Assembly (NCBI GenBank): GCA_948567375.1
Contig: OX419756.1
Coordinates: 72,678,333-72,742,332, forward strand
Length of the DNA stretch: 64,000 nucleotides
Direction: 5' to 3'
From: Lunularia cruciata
Taxonomy: Eukaryota > Streptophyta > Marchantiopsida > Lunulariales > Lunulariaceae
Shown: piece by piece, positions 1-11,400 of the stretch
Numbering within the stretch: the first letter of the stretch is position 1
How the letters are laid out: every line of letters starts with the position of its first letter
The notes under the pieces: model-generated
Seen by the model: the letters and a program-made list of their open reading frames with translations, nothing else
The model's database searches: none
Told to the model about the DNA's origin: nothing
Program-made: the position numbers and the translations under genes

Positions 1-863
1 CACTCTTCCAGATACTCGGCACCAAGCTTGCTTTATCCATGGCCTATCATCCTCAAACTGATGGACAAATCGAACACGCCAATTGTACATTGGAGGATAT
101 GTTGTGGGCCTTTGTCAATGTCCACCATACCAACTAGGATGAATGTCTTGCAGCTACAGAATTTGCCTACAACAATTCCAAATAGGCAAGCACCGGATTT
201 TCTCCCTTCTTTCTCAATTTTGGCCAAGATCGGCTTGTTCCATATTCTCTTCTTGCTCCCCCTCCCTCTCAGGTTCCTCATACTTCTACATTCGTGACCA
301 CTATATCCCAATCTCTCCAACAAGCCAAATCTCACCTCCTTGTTGCTCAAAATTGCCAAAAACAATATGCAGACCATCATTGTCGTGATCTCACCTTTGA
401 AGTTGGTGATAAAGTTATGCTATCCTCTAGTAACCTCCCTCTCCCACTTGATACCCAAGTTTGTAAACTTGCTCCTAATTGGATAGGACCCTTTGATATC
501 ACCCACATTATCTCTCCTGTTGCTTATCGACTTGCCTTACCTTGTCACATGCGTATCCATCCTATCTTTCATGTTTCCAAGTTAAAACCCTTTGTTCCTA
601 ACCCTTCTTCCTTTTCCTCTCGAATCCAACCTCCCCCTCTTCCTATCCCTATCAATGATCATGAGGAATACGAAGTTGATCGTATTCTTGCGCGTCGCCA
701 TATTCAACGAGCAACATACGGAGTACAAGGTCCTTTGGAAAGGGTATCCCCTTCATGATGCCACATGGGAACCTCTTTCTCACCTCCAAAATGCACATAT
801 GGCCATCAAGGACTTCGAAGCTTTACTGGCGATGAGGACGTCACCAACTAGTGGCGGGGGAAT
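1..863 (+). pseudogene. Ty3/gypsy chromovirus copy A: end of integrase and chromodomain
   Basis: This is the 3' end of a retrotransposon pol gene; the rest lies left of the window. It starts in the integrase core at YHPQTDGQIEHANCTLED, which holds the third catalytic acidic residue. It continues through the integrase C-terminal region (FEVGDKVML, then AYRLALP and FHVSKLKPF) into a chromodomain (EYEVDRIL, then EYKVLWKGYPLHDATWEPL near 715-790). Such chromodomains tether integration to marked chromatin in the chromovirus clade. In-frame stops (for example TAG near 137, where a Trp codon is expected) and a frame change near 700 show the copy is dead. A G-rich polypurine-like tract (851-862) directly precedes the LTR. 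Copy B, in the opposite orientation, is the same family. Confidence 0.9.
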
Positions 864-1435
864 ATGTAACAATATGGAGTTTAGAGATGAAGTTAGTCGG
901 GCTTACAAAGTAGAGAATAATACAAAATAGCCTAGAATATTCTAGAAGCATCTCAAAAGCTTCTTGGGAAGCTTCCCAACTAGTTAACTTGTGCCCTAAG
1001 CAGGTAGCTTCTAGAAGGAAGCTTCTAGAAGCTTCTAACTAGCTTAGCTTGCACGCCAAGTAGGCGGCTTCTAGAAGAAAGCTTCTTGAGAAGCTTCCTA
1101 GTTAACTTGGCTTGCACTCCAAGAAAGCGGCTCAAGGAAGCTTCTTGAGAAGCTTCAAGAGTCTTATATGCTACCTATAAATACCAAGGCCAAAGCTCAT
1201 GCTAAGCATTCGGTGTTTTCCCTCATTCAAGTGTCCCAATGTGAGTTTCCATTCTCCTATTTCTCTCCTCGGTTTTAGTCTTTTATACCAAGGATTCTTA
1301 TTGCTACAAAGATTGATCCACAAATTGTAGGAGCTCAATCATCCAAAGGCATAACCAATCCTCCAAGGATTCACCTTTCATAATAGCAAGTTATGGATCT
1401 CTGATGCCTTAGACCTTAAAACTACTATCCTAACA
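864..1435 (+). repeat. 3' LTR of gypsy copy A
   Basis: The repeat begins with TGTAAC right after the polypurine tract of copy A. It matches, in inverted orientation, the sequence at 2127-2532 that follows the chromodomain of copy B, which is how it was recognised. It contains a TATA box (TATAAATA, 1176-1183) preceded by dense GAA/TTC arrays, so U3 is roughly 864-1205. The right end is uncertain: a TAACA near 1431-1435 is a plausible terminus because integrase-coding sequence of another element starts just after. No tRNA primer-binding site was recognised. Confidence 0.75.
935..1183 (+). promoter_or_regulatory. Heat-shock-element-like array and TATA box in LTR A
   Basis: Alternating GAA and TTC triplets separated by exactly two bases, the arrangement bound by heat-shock factors, occur as three units at 935-947 and four units at 1018-1035, with pairs at 968-975, 1009-1016, 1069-1076, 1090-1097, 1137-1144 and 1149-1156. 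The last pair ends about 20 bp upstream of TATAAATA (1176-1183). This is seen directly; that it confers heat-inducible transcription is inference, by analogy with the heat-activated ONSEN copia element of Arabidopsis. Confidence 0.65.
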
Positions 1436-1441
1436 GAATTT

Positions 1442-2115
1442 CATTGTAGGTCATGTTGGAGTGGACAAGACCTTAGATGCAGTCAAGCACCATTACTTTA
1501 GCCCAAAATGAGCAACAATGTGATGGAGTATATTCAAATTTTTCTACTTTATCAACAAAATAATCCTCTAATCAGGCTCTCACATGACTCCTTCAACCCC
1601 TCCCTACTCTACACAATGTTGGGAATAGGTTAGCATGGATCTAGTTTTTGAATTGCCCAAGACCACCTCAGGGTTTGACTCCATTGTAGTCTTTGTAGAC
1701 CGACTCAACAGAATGATTCATATGTGTCCTACAACAAAGGACATGATTGCTCTACAATTAGCTCAATTGTACTTAGATGTAGTCTTTTCTCACCATGGTC
1801 TATCTTGAGTGCTCATCACCAATCAAGGCACTCAATTCACTATTTTGTTTTGGAGAACACTCTTTGGCATCTTAAAACCAAACTAACCATGTCTATGGCC
1901 TACAATCTACAAACCAATGGACAAACAAAGTGGGCTAATTGCTCTATTGATTGCATGCTTCATGGCTTCACCTTATTTTTATTGGTGTAATTTTCCTACA
2001 ATATTTAGTGAATGTATCTACATATGTCACACCATTCTTCCTCATGTATGGAGAGTACTCTTTCACACCTTCAAGCTTGGTAAAGATCCACCCAATGGCT
2101 ACAAAGGTTGACATT
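1442..2115 (+). pseudogene. Integrase fragment of a third gypsy element
   Basis: The frame reads through an integrase zinc-binding region (VGHVGVDKTLDAVKHHYF), then the catalytic core (SMDLVFELPKTTSGFDSIVV, VLITNQGTQF, then NLQTNGQTKWANCSID), ending in a stretch resembling FSPFFLNFGQ of the neighbouring copies. Several stops and frame changes interrupt it. It differs enough from copies A and B to be another family. It sits between the two facing LTRs, so one or both junctions (near 1436 and 2127) are insertion or deletion breakpoints. Confidence 0.75.
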
Positions 2116-2126
2116 GTCAATTGTAA

Positions 2127-2532
2127 AAGACCAAATCCAAGGAGAGAAATAGGAGAATGGAAACTCCTATTGGGACATGTGAATGAGGGAAAACTCTGAA
2201 TGCCTAGCATGAATTTCGGCTTTGGTATTTATAGGTAGCATACAAGGCTCTTGAGAAGCTTCTCAAGAAGCTTTCTTGAGCCACTTTTTTAGAGTGCAAG
2301 CTAAGTTAACTAGGAAGCTTCTCAAGAAGCTTCCTTCTAGAAGTCGCCTACTTGGCATGCAAGCTAAGCTAGTTAGAAGCTTCTAGAAGCTACCTGCTTG
2401 GAGCACAAGTTAACTAGTTGGGAAGCTTCCCAAGAAGCTTCCTAGATGCTTTTGGAATATTCTAGGTTAATTTGGTTTATTCACTACTTTGTTAGCCTTA
2501 CTAGTTACGTTGCTAAACTCCATATTGTTACA
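2127..2532 (-). repeat. 3' LTR of gypsy copy B, truncated
   Basis: On the minus strand it begins with TGTAACAATATGG directly after a polypurine tract that follows the chromodomain, exactly as in copy A, and stays alignable to LTR A down to about 2127, where similarity stops at the integrase fragment. About 150 bp of the LTR 3' end is therefore missing. The TATA box is at 2226-2233 (reverse complement of TATAAATA). Confidence 0.75.
2226..2462 (-). promoter_or_regulatory. Heat-shock-element-like array and TATA box in LTR B
   Basis: GAA/TTC alternation with two-base spacing recurs at 2255-2262, 2314-2321, 2326-2333, 2335-2342, 2376-2388 (three units), 2422-2429, 2434-2441 and 2455-2462, all upstream of the TATA box on the minus strand. 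The layout matches LTR A although the individual bases have diverged. Confidence 0.6.
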
Positions 2533-3660
2533 TATTCCTCCACCACTAGTTGGTGACAACCTTGTTGCCATTGACGCATCAAACTCCTGGATGGCCGTCT
2601 GTGCATTTTGAAGGTGAGAAAGAGGTTCCCATGTGGCATCATGAAGGGGATACCCTTTCCAATGGACCTTGTATTCCGTATGTTGGCGGCGTCCTCGTTG
2701 GATGTGGCAATGTGCAAGGATACAATCAACTTCATACTCCTCATGATCATTGATAGGGATTGGGGGAGGAGGAGGTTGGGCTCGAGAGGAGAAAAAAGAG
2801 GGATTATGAACAAAGGATTTCAACTTGGAAACATGATGGATGCACATATGAGAAGGCAAAGCAAGTCAATAAGCAACAAGAGAGATAATTTGAGTGACAT
2901 CAAAAGGTCCTATCCAATGAGTGGCAAGTTTAAAAACTTAGGTTTCAAGTAGGAGGGGTAGATCACTAGAGGATAACATAACTTTATCACCAACTTCAAA
3001 GGTGAGATCACAATGATTATGGTCCACATATTGTTTTTGATGATTCTGAGCAACAAGGAGGTGAGATTTAGCTTGTTGGAGAGATTTAGAGATGGTGATC
3101 AAGAAGGTTGAAGTATGGGAGACTTGAGACGGAGGAGGAGCAAGAAGAGAATTTGGGACAAGCGGATCTTGGCCAAAATTGAGAAAGAAAGGAGAGAATC
3201 TGGTGCTTGCATGTTTAGAATTATTGTATGCAAACTCTATAGTTGCAAGACATTGATCCCAATTGGTGTGGTGAATGTTGACAAAGGCATAAAACATATC
3301 TTCCAAGGTGCAATTTGCACGTTCAGTTTGTCCATTAGTTTGAGGATGATAGAGGTTGTTGACAAAGCAAGCTTGGTGCCAAGTAGCTAGAAGAGTGCTT
3401 GCCAAAACTTTTTGGTGAAGCAAGGATCACGGTCAGAGATGAGTACACGTGGCATCCCATGATGTTTGAAGACATTATCAAAGTAGAGTTGCGCCAAGGT
3501 TGGAGCATCCACAGTATCAACCATTGGTGCCAAATGGATTTGCTTACTAAGCTTATCTACAAACACCACAATTGTTGTGTGACCTTATTGTGTCTTGGGT
3601 AAAGAGGTGATGAGATCTAAGCTCACATGTTCCCAACGAGTAGCTGGAATAGGAAGTGGT
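2533..3660 (-). pseudogene. Gypsy copy B: integrase and chromodomain
   Basis: On the minus strand this holds the integrase core (MVFVDKLSKQIHLAPMV, then the second acidic residue in VLISDRDPCFTKKFWQ, and the third in YHPQTNGQTERANCTLED), the C-terminal FEVGDKVML region, and a chromodomain (EYEVDCILAH, then EYKVHWKGYPLHDATWEPL). A frame change near 3400 separates the second and third catalytic residues, and another near 2940-2860 separates integrase from chromodomain. It is closely similar to copy A. Confidence 0.88.
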
Positions 3661-3839
3661 TGAAGGAGTCCACTCGGCTTCTGGTTACTGGCCTTGACAA
3701 CTCTCACATGATCAAACAAAGTCCCAAACATCTTGTGTCATGTTGGGCCACCACCATTGGCATTGGAGGGTGCCCAAGGTATTGTCTACTCCCATGTGAC
3801 CAGCTATTGGTAAATCATGGGCTTCTTGAAGGCACACAA

Positions 3840-5600
3840 GTCAAAGATCACCCTTGGTTGGAACATAGATTTGGTCCGCATGGAATAGAAGGCCTTCCTT
3901 GAAAGAGAAGGTGTTATACTCCTTGTTGCATGTTGTCAGACGACCATGTACCATTTGGAAGAAGGGATCTTGTTGTAGAGCTGATTGAAACTCATTATGG
4001 ATCTTGAGGTCAATTGACACCATTGTATTTACCACTATGATGAGAAGAAGAGCCTTCAAATCAGGTTGTCGTGATAGAGCATCAAGGATGACGTGGAACC
4101 AAGCTGGTTTGTACTCAAGTTTGATGTCAAATAATTGGAGTTGCTCTTCTTATCAATGATGTTGACTCTTCATGTGCTCCAAGTGTAGGGTCTGCAACAA
4201 TGGCTTGTGATAAGTTCACATGATCACTTGTTTCCCCAAGAGATAGTGCCTCCATACCTTGGTTGGCATATACCATTGCAAGTTGTTCCCAATCTCGAGT
4301 AGAGTAATTTCTTTCAGTTGTATTTAGTTGGCGAGACACAAAGGCAATGGGATCTAGTCCATCTGGGAATTCCTGTTGCAACACAACTCCAATTGCAAAG
4401 TTAGGAGCATCAAAATCAACCACATAAGGTAATTGAGGATCATATGGTTGAAGAATGGATCTTGAAGATACCATATGCTTTAACTTCTGGAATGCTTCTT
4501 CATGCTTAGTGGTCCACTAGAGGCTCAAGTTCTTTCCCAAGAGGTCAGTCAATGGTGCAGCCACATGAGCATAATAGTGGATGAACCGTCAGTAAAAATT
4601 GGCCAATCCATTGAATGCCCGTACTTCATTAGCATCCTTTGGGGTAGGCTAATCAGTAATGGCCTTGATCTTCTCTTCTTCTATCTTGATCCTCTCTGAT
4701 GAGATTTTATGACCCAAGAAGGTAACCTCTTTCTGCTAAAAGGCACACTTTGACTTCTTGTAATAAAATTTCCATTGTTGTAGTCGTCTTAGGACTTCTT
4801 CCACATGATTCACATGTTCTGTCTTTGTCTTGATATAGATTAAAATATCATCCAAGAATATCACCACGGACCAATCCAATAGTCCATCCAACACCCAATG
4901 CATTTGGTCCATGAAGACTGTTGGAGCATTAGTGAGTCCAAAAGGTAGAACTCTCCACTCAAAATGCCCATACCTTGTGCAAAAGGCAATCTTTTGCACA
5001 TCCTCTCTATCAATAGAAATTTGCCAATAGACGCAACAAAGATCCAACTTGGAAAAGTAGCGTGCTCGACTTAGTTGATCAAGCAAGTCATTGATCCGAG
5101 GCAAGGGATATGCATTCTTCACAGTTTGCTTATTGAGCACATGATAATCAATATAGAAAAAAAGTCCTTCATCCTTCTTTGGAACAAATAGTATCAGTGC
5201 TCCCCAAGGAGAGGTATCATGTCATATGAAGTCCTTCTCCAACAACGCTGTAAGTGTTGTTTGCAACTCCTCCAACTCTTTTGGTGAGAGCCGATAGATC
5301 GGTCTACTCACTAGAGTACTCCATGGCAATAACTTGATCTTGAAAGGCATACCTCAATCAAAGGGTAATCCCTTTGGCAGTTCATCTAGAAACACGTTCG
5401 CAAACTCCTTAACTATCCAATCAACCATTGCTTGATGAGGCTCTTGGCCCTCTGCAGATTGTTCTTGTGCAATAGGCTTGATCCACACCACAAATATAGA
5501 CTTATCTTCCTCCAAAGCTTGCTCTATGGCTGGTTTACTAACAAACTTCCCTTTTAGTGACTTATCTCTCTTCCAAACTTGCTCCATGGTTGCCTTCTTG
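3840..5600 (-). pseudogene. Gypsy copy B: reverse transcriptase and RNase H
   Basis: The pre-RT segment ends in FANVFLDELPKGLPFD (about 5360). The reverse transcriptase follows at 5140-4736 (AYPLPRINDLLDQL, FSKLDL, VLPFGLTNAP, and the catalytic FLDDILIY). RNase H is at about 4474-4260 (YVVDFDAPNFAIGVVLQQ, PIAFVSRQLNTTERNYSTRDWE). The tether toward integrase continues to about 3840. The FLDD active site is intact, but stops and shifts between blocks show the polyprotein can no longer be made. Confidence 0.88.
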
Positions 5601-5690
5601 GCAAACTTCCCATCTTGGGACTCATCTCCCTTCCACGTTTACTCTATGGCTACCTTCTCGACAAACTTTCCATCTTGGGACTGACTATTT
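5512..5690 (-). repeat. Three ~60-bp imperfect tandem units in the pol linker
   Basis: Three consecutive units of about 60 bp (starting near 5512, 5573 and 5633), each carrying a variant of GCTCTATGGCT and AACTTCCCATCTTGGGAC, lie between the protease and reverse transcriptase parts of copy B. They encode a repeated acidic/lysine-rich linker. Copy number may vary between family members. Confidence 0.6.
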
Positions 5691-6955
5691 TTAGGTGTCT
5701 TCCTCAGAGGTGGCAGAAAACCTAATCGGAATTCCTACCTTGGTGTTGTACTTGAATTTGGCATCGAGTCCAATCGAATTGAACCTTGTGATGTTCAAGC
5801 CAAGGTAGACCAAGAATGATATCATAGTGTAGAGGTGCCACTACAAACCACATACACTCCAAATACTCCTTCCCAATCTTGAAGGTAACAAGATGCGAGG
5901 TGCGGAATGCAGAACCCTTTCTACCATTGCCATCATCAAACTACTTCCAATCATTGGCTTGATGTGAATACCCAATTCCTTTACTACTTTCATAGACATG
6001 CAATTCTCCAAATTTCTAGATTCAACCAAAATCCTACAACCCCAATTAGATATCATACCTTGCAAGTGAAGCAAAATTGCATAGGTCAAGCCTTCAATCC
6101 CATTGGAACTAATCAAGCTCTCAGTAGGTGGCTCAAAATCTGCTATTTGGATTCCTTGTTTCCCTGATCATTCCGATCCACAACCTCCACCTGGACAACT
6201 TGTTGAGGTCGTCCATTCTTGAGTGGACATTCAGCAATGTGATGCGCCAATTGGCAACAATAAAAACAACCACCATTTTGTCATAGTTTCTCTCTATCTA
6301 CCGTGCCAAGTGGTCTTCATTGAATGGAATCAATCTCCATTGGTGTTGGATCCTCCACTTGTGTATAGTGTATTGGTAGGCTCTGTGGAGGTCAAGGTCA
6401 AGACCAAGTTGTTACTACTTAGGAATCAAAATGTTTGGCCAACCGCATGGCTTCCTCCAAGTGTTATGGCTCTCGCATGGTTACCTCTAATTTGGTTCTC
6501 ACCTTCAATCCCCTCACAAATTGATCCAGAGTTTCACCTTCCAATATATCTAGAATTTGCATGATGGTGTTTTGGAACTGCGTGATGTAACTTCTTATAG
6601 AGCCAATCTGTTTCAACTCTGGCAACACATCCCGTGCAGCTTGTGTGGCATTTATAGCTTGGAACCAACTAATTATTGCACTCTTGAATTCTACTCATGT
6701 CAAGATTGGTGCAATAATTTGTCGTTCAGCTTGCTCCACTCAAAATCTCCAACATAGCTTTGCTACTCCATCCAATTGGCTAGAAGCCAAGAGAATCTGT
6801 TTTTGCTCGTCTTGTAGATTGGTAGCTTCAAAATAACATTCACAATCAAACACAAAATTCTCCACTACACCCGGAAGATTCTTGCCTTCAAATACCTTGG
6901 GTTTAGCAAATCTGATCCGATCCTTTCCTTCTCGAATTGGTACTCTCTCCACCTG
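5690..6955 (-). pseudogene. Gypsy copy B: gag and protease
   Basis: Gag begins near 6952 (RFAKPKVFEGKNLPGVVENF, then LDGVAKLCWR). A nucleocapsid zinc knuckle of CX2CX4HX4C form (CFYCCQLAHHIAEC) lies near 6225-6270. The protease region follows (ILVESRNLEN, VVKELGI). The catalytic triplet normally DSG reads ESR here, so the protease is dead. Nothing resembling a 5' LTR or leader is found beyond 6955; the element is cut near 7000-7150 by sequence leading into a LINE fragment. Confidence 0.8.
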
Positions 6956-7149
6956 CTCTTGTTGTCAAAGATCTCGTTCATCCAACAATCAAGTAAGGTG
7001 CTCGAGCTCCAAGGGCGGAGCTCCCTTTGAGTGGATCTTCTTTGTTACATAATAAAGACAATGTGCTCCTTTGGGACATCAAAGTATTGAGGGTTGAAGC
7101 CTTATGTTCCTTCTCTTGTGTTTCTCTTGGGGATTTTCCTATCCTCAGA

Positions 7150-7955
7150 ACATTACATCCACCCATCAATATCTTCATTACTTTCTTGTGAGTGGTTCTA
7201 CATTAGATGCAATAGTGGTCCATATGACACGGTGTCTTTTTGGATTATAGAAGATAGCTACCCATGATACCATCAAGGATATAGTGTTTAGTTTGGCATA
7301 AGAGAGTGGGGGAAAATTTTGTACCTTGCTCTAAAGAAGAGTTTGTATGTTTTGTGGACAACATGTGTGAGGGTTGACTTATACTTGGTCCAAGATGATT
7401 AGGTGCCAAAAGTGGATGTTGTGCTTAAGAACCCTATACGTGATGTAGTTTCAAAAGGAGTGATTACTCATCTCTTTGGATGGGCGGCAAGCAGAGTGGT
7501 AGCATGCAAGGTCTCCAAGTATATGGGTATGCAGCAAGGTCACATTTTTGCTCTTTTAACCTTGGAGTTATATGAAGTAATGGATATGGCATTAGACATA
7601 TTCATCACAAAGTGCAGAATAGCACATCATATTAGACATCAAGTGGTACTAGTCTCACTCTCATACTTCATAGCATATTTCAGACAGTGGGTATCCATTG
7701 CTCTATATAGAGCATTTGTTGGTGCAATCCATAAGAGAGCAATCACATTAGGTGATGATTCTTTTGATGCTCTAGTAGTTGGTAGACCTTATTACTTGTA
7801 TAGCTCAAATATCTTAGGTGTAATAGGGCAGATTTATCATACAAATACTATTGAGGTTTAACTTCATTTTACATCATATGTCTGGCTGGCTTGATGGAGT
7901 CTTCCCATCCTTTGTGTTTTCTACACAATCTCCTTTTTCTATATGTGATGCCATA
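7150..7955 (+). pseudogene. LINE copy 1: 3' portion (C-terminal domain and 3' UTR)
   Basis: Homologous to the 3' part of the LINE copies at 8.5-11.8 kb and 38.7-40.3 kb, from the zinc-knuckle region onward. The readable frame at 7403-7861 covers the C-terminal domain (VVLKNPIRDVV, GWAASRVVACKVSKYMGMQQ, SLSYFIAYFRQWVS, SSNILGVIGQIYHT). The 3' end (about 7890-7945) is the shared terminus GCTTGATGGaGTCTTCCCAT followed by a decayed TTTTCTACGCGGTCGCC. Substitutions relative to the young copy are mostly C-to-T and G-to-A. The 5' boundary near 7150 follows the truncated gypsy copy B. Confidence 0.75.
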
Positions 7956-7959
7956 CCGC

Positions 7960-8459
7960 CAAGTGTTGAATGAATGTTATATTGTAATTTTTTACTATAA
8001 AATAAATTTAAAACTTGATCAGATGATGATACTTAATCTAAAACATAAAAAAAATATGTTAAAAAGTTGAATCTCTTATCCTAGTTTGGGAGAGTGTGGA
8101 GACGAGAGAGGAGAGAGAGAAATATGAGAGAAAGACATACATTTTCTAAGTGCTCTCTAGCATATAGCACTTGAGTGAATAGTTGATTCTGTTTGGTTTT
8201 CAAATTTGGTTCCATTGGTACCTAGATTGAAGACTATGGGTAATTGAGTAGAAATTTGTGGGGATTTTTAGGTTTTTTTAGGGTTTAGAGTGATCATTAC
8301 ACATTGAAAGTGATGAGTTTGGAATTCTCATTTCTAATCTCTTGGTTTATGATTGAGTTCCATGGGAATTTAATTTGAAAATTTTTGAGATGGAAATTGA
8401 AAGTTATGAAAGTTTATGGTTTTTAGGGTTTGGAGAGATTGTATTTTCTCATGTGAGTT
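7960..8459. other. AT-rich spacer between LINE copies
   Basis: No gene is supported. It includes a GA-rich stretch (8095-8140) and may be the 5' leader of the LINE copy that follows, but there is no second copy in the window against which to define it. Confidence 0.5.
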
Positions 8460-11400
8460 AGGAAGGGTTGTGGTTTTACAAGTATGGGGGACATGTGGAT
8501 AGGAGCATCATGTGTTACTATTGTTATTCTTGTGCTAACCATGGTTACACCTCCCCATGTGGGGCTTCCAAGAGCGGCTCGGGATACACCATGCTTGATG
8601 TGTCATCAACGCTTTACCTTGCAAGGGGTAAAGACCCATGTGGGAAGGATTCACAAGGACTATGATTGGACCACTTGGGATACCATGTGAGGCAACGGAC
8701 CATGTCAACAGCAATAATAATCAAGATTATGTATGCTTTCTCTATCCCTTTGTTGATCATTCCAAGGATACCAATCGAGTTGTAGGAGTGGTTAGCTTCT
8801 CAAGCAGGTTTCATTTTGGAGTTATTTGAGACTATTTTTTCATGTCCACATCTATTCCATAGGCTACCCCGTACACTCCATGATGAGGCTAATAGGCTTT
8901 TCACCTGCTACTTGATTGTTTAGCTCATGATCTCTTGGATGAGTTAGCATGGTTCTTATTCCTCTTACTCCCTCAATGGTTAAATTGTGTCGATGGTGTC
9001 TTTGTTATGCTAGAGGGAGACGTGCGGAGTATAGACAAGTGGCTACTAGATTTCATAGATTCTAAGCAAGGGATTGGATGGCCCTACAGGAGGAATCTAT
9101 TAGGGTTGCATGTTTTAGGAGACAAGTCTTGCCACAAGATACTATAGAGTCTACTCAATTACAACAATGTAGGACATTGGTCAGGCGGGAGAGTTCAGTA
9201 GAGCATTGTAAGCACTAGACTCTTTGTCTATAGCTACTCCTATTAATGAGACTATCTCTTCCCTAATTTCACTACATCCTATGGCAAGAGAGGGATTACT
9301 ACAAGATGTCTTAGATTATCATCCTTAGAAGCCTTTATGTCTTAATAGGTCACTTTTTACACAAGCATTGTGCTTTGCCTTACCTTTCCTCAAGAGGCTT
9401 GTTAGGGATGATATATGAGCATCTTAGAGATTACTTTTAAGTAGATAATCCTTCTAGTGGTTTCAGCAAGTTGTTTCAAGTGGCTATAGTAGTAGCAAGA
9501 GGAGACACTCCTACATATGTTAGTAGGGTGTTAGGTGCTAGTTGACTTCTCTAAATGTAGAAGGACACAAGAGGCATTAGACCAATTTCTATTGGGGAGA
9601 TCTTTTTGCATTCGGTCAGTTGCATCATTGTCCTTTAGCATCATTCTCACTTTTGACAACACCTCAGTCCACATCAAATTGGAGTAGCTACACCTAGGGG
9701 ATGTGAGGCTATATCTCTAGGCATTAAGTCACTCCTAGATATATATCTGGAGTGTGTAATCCTAGAAGTGGATGTTGAGAATGCTTTTAATAACATCTCA
9801 CAAACATCCATCTTTAAAGAGCTTAGGGAGGCTAAAGGATCCTTGGCAAGTGTTATTCCTTTTGTGCAGTCTTATGGTTGTCTTGCTTCCCTTTACTACC
9901 AACATGGTATTTCACAAGAGGGAGTCAACTATTGTTACACGTTAGGGAGATCCTTTAAGGAGGCCCTTATTTACCATGGCTCACTTTAGATCTCTCTTAT
10001 CTACTACTTTGGCCATGCCAGGTTGTGTATTTCCTCCTTGGCAGATGATACACGCATCATGGGCCCTGTATATCAAATTAGGTAGGCCTTTGACCACTTG
10101 ACTATCGAGCTACATGTAGTAGGCTTGAGAGTCAAGGTGTCAAAGTGTAGGGCATGGTCCCCTTTAGGTATCCCTCTGCACCTTGAGCTTCCAAAGTGGT
10201 GTATGATATCTACATATGGACTATGTGTCCTTGGAGTGCCAATAGGATCTAAGGATTTGGTCACATGCTTCTTAGATGTTCCCTTTGTAGAGGATGTTAT
10301 CCATGTGGATGACCTTTTGTTACTAGGAGATCTGCAGGTGGTATTTGGTATACTCTCCTCTAGTATTGCTCGTTGACCAACTTACCTCCTCTGCATAGTG
10401 CCTCCCTCCTTGACCTTCCTATCATGTTTGGGAGCCTTTGATAAGAGGATTATGGGAGTCTTTGGTGATATTATTGGACCATGGACATTTGAGTGTGTGA
10501 TAGGGGATTTGGCACGTAGACAAACATCTTTACCAATCTCGTGTGAAGAGGTTGGCTTGTGATCTATGGAGGAGACGACACTTATATCATTTTTGGGTAG
10601 TCGGGCTCTCTTGGACCCCTACTTTCCTCTTGTTTTGTGGTTATTGATAGACCGGTTTGAAGGTTTATGTGATAAAGGTGGAGGAGGAATCCTTTTCTCT
10701 TCATATGTTATTATGGTAGACAAGAGATAGTTTATCTCCATGAGCATGCAAGGACCTTCCATCTTTTGCTGCACTATCGTCAGATCTAGAGGTTTATAGT
10801 CTTCCTTGATGGAGCAATATTGTCAACATATGCTACATTCTCTCTTAGTTGACTTGTCCATTCCTCCCCGCTACTAGAGCACATCTTTGCTCTTGCTCTG
10901 GCGAGGGTGCAGGCTCTTGGATCCTAGCTTGACCATACATCAGGGCATTCCAACTTGCACCAACTACTTTTGTTATAGCAATGAGGTTTTGCCTAAGTTT
11001 GGTCCACCCATCTGCATCTTCATTACTCAATTGTGAGTGTGGTTCTACACTAGATGCAACAACGGTCGATATGACATGGTGTCCTTTTGGAAGACAAAGG
11101 ATAACTACCCATAAATGGTATTAGGAACATAGTGTTTGCTATGGCACGCAAGAGTGGATACTTGGCTTGGCGGGAGTGTTCATATGATGTGCAAATGACA
11201 CATGTTAGGGCATTCTTATACTTGGTCCAAGATGATCAAGTGACAATAATGGATATTGTAGTTACGAACCCTACGCGTGATATAGTTTTGGAAGGAATGA
11301 TTACCCATCCCCTTGGATGGGCTACAAGTGCAGCAATAGCTTGCAAGGTCTCCAAGTATAGGGGTATGCAGCAGGATCACCTCTTTGCTCCTCTAGCCTT

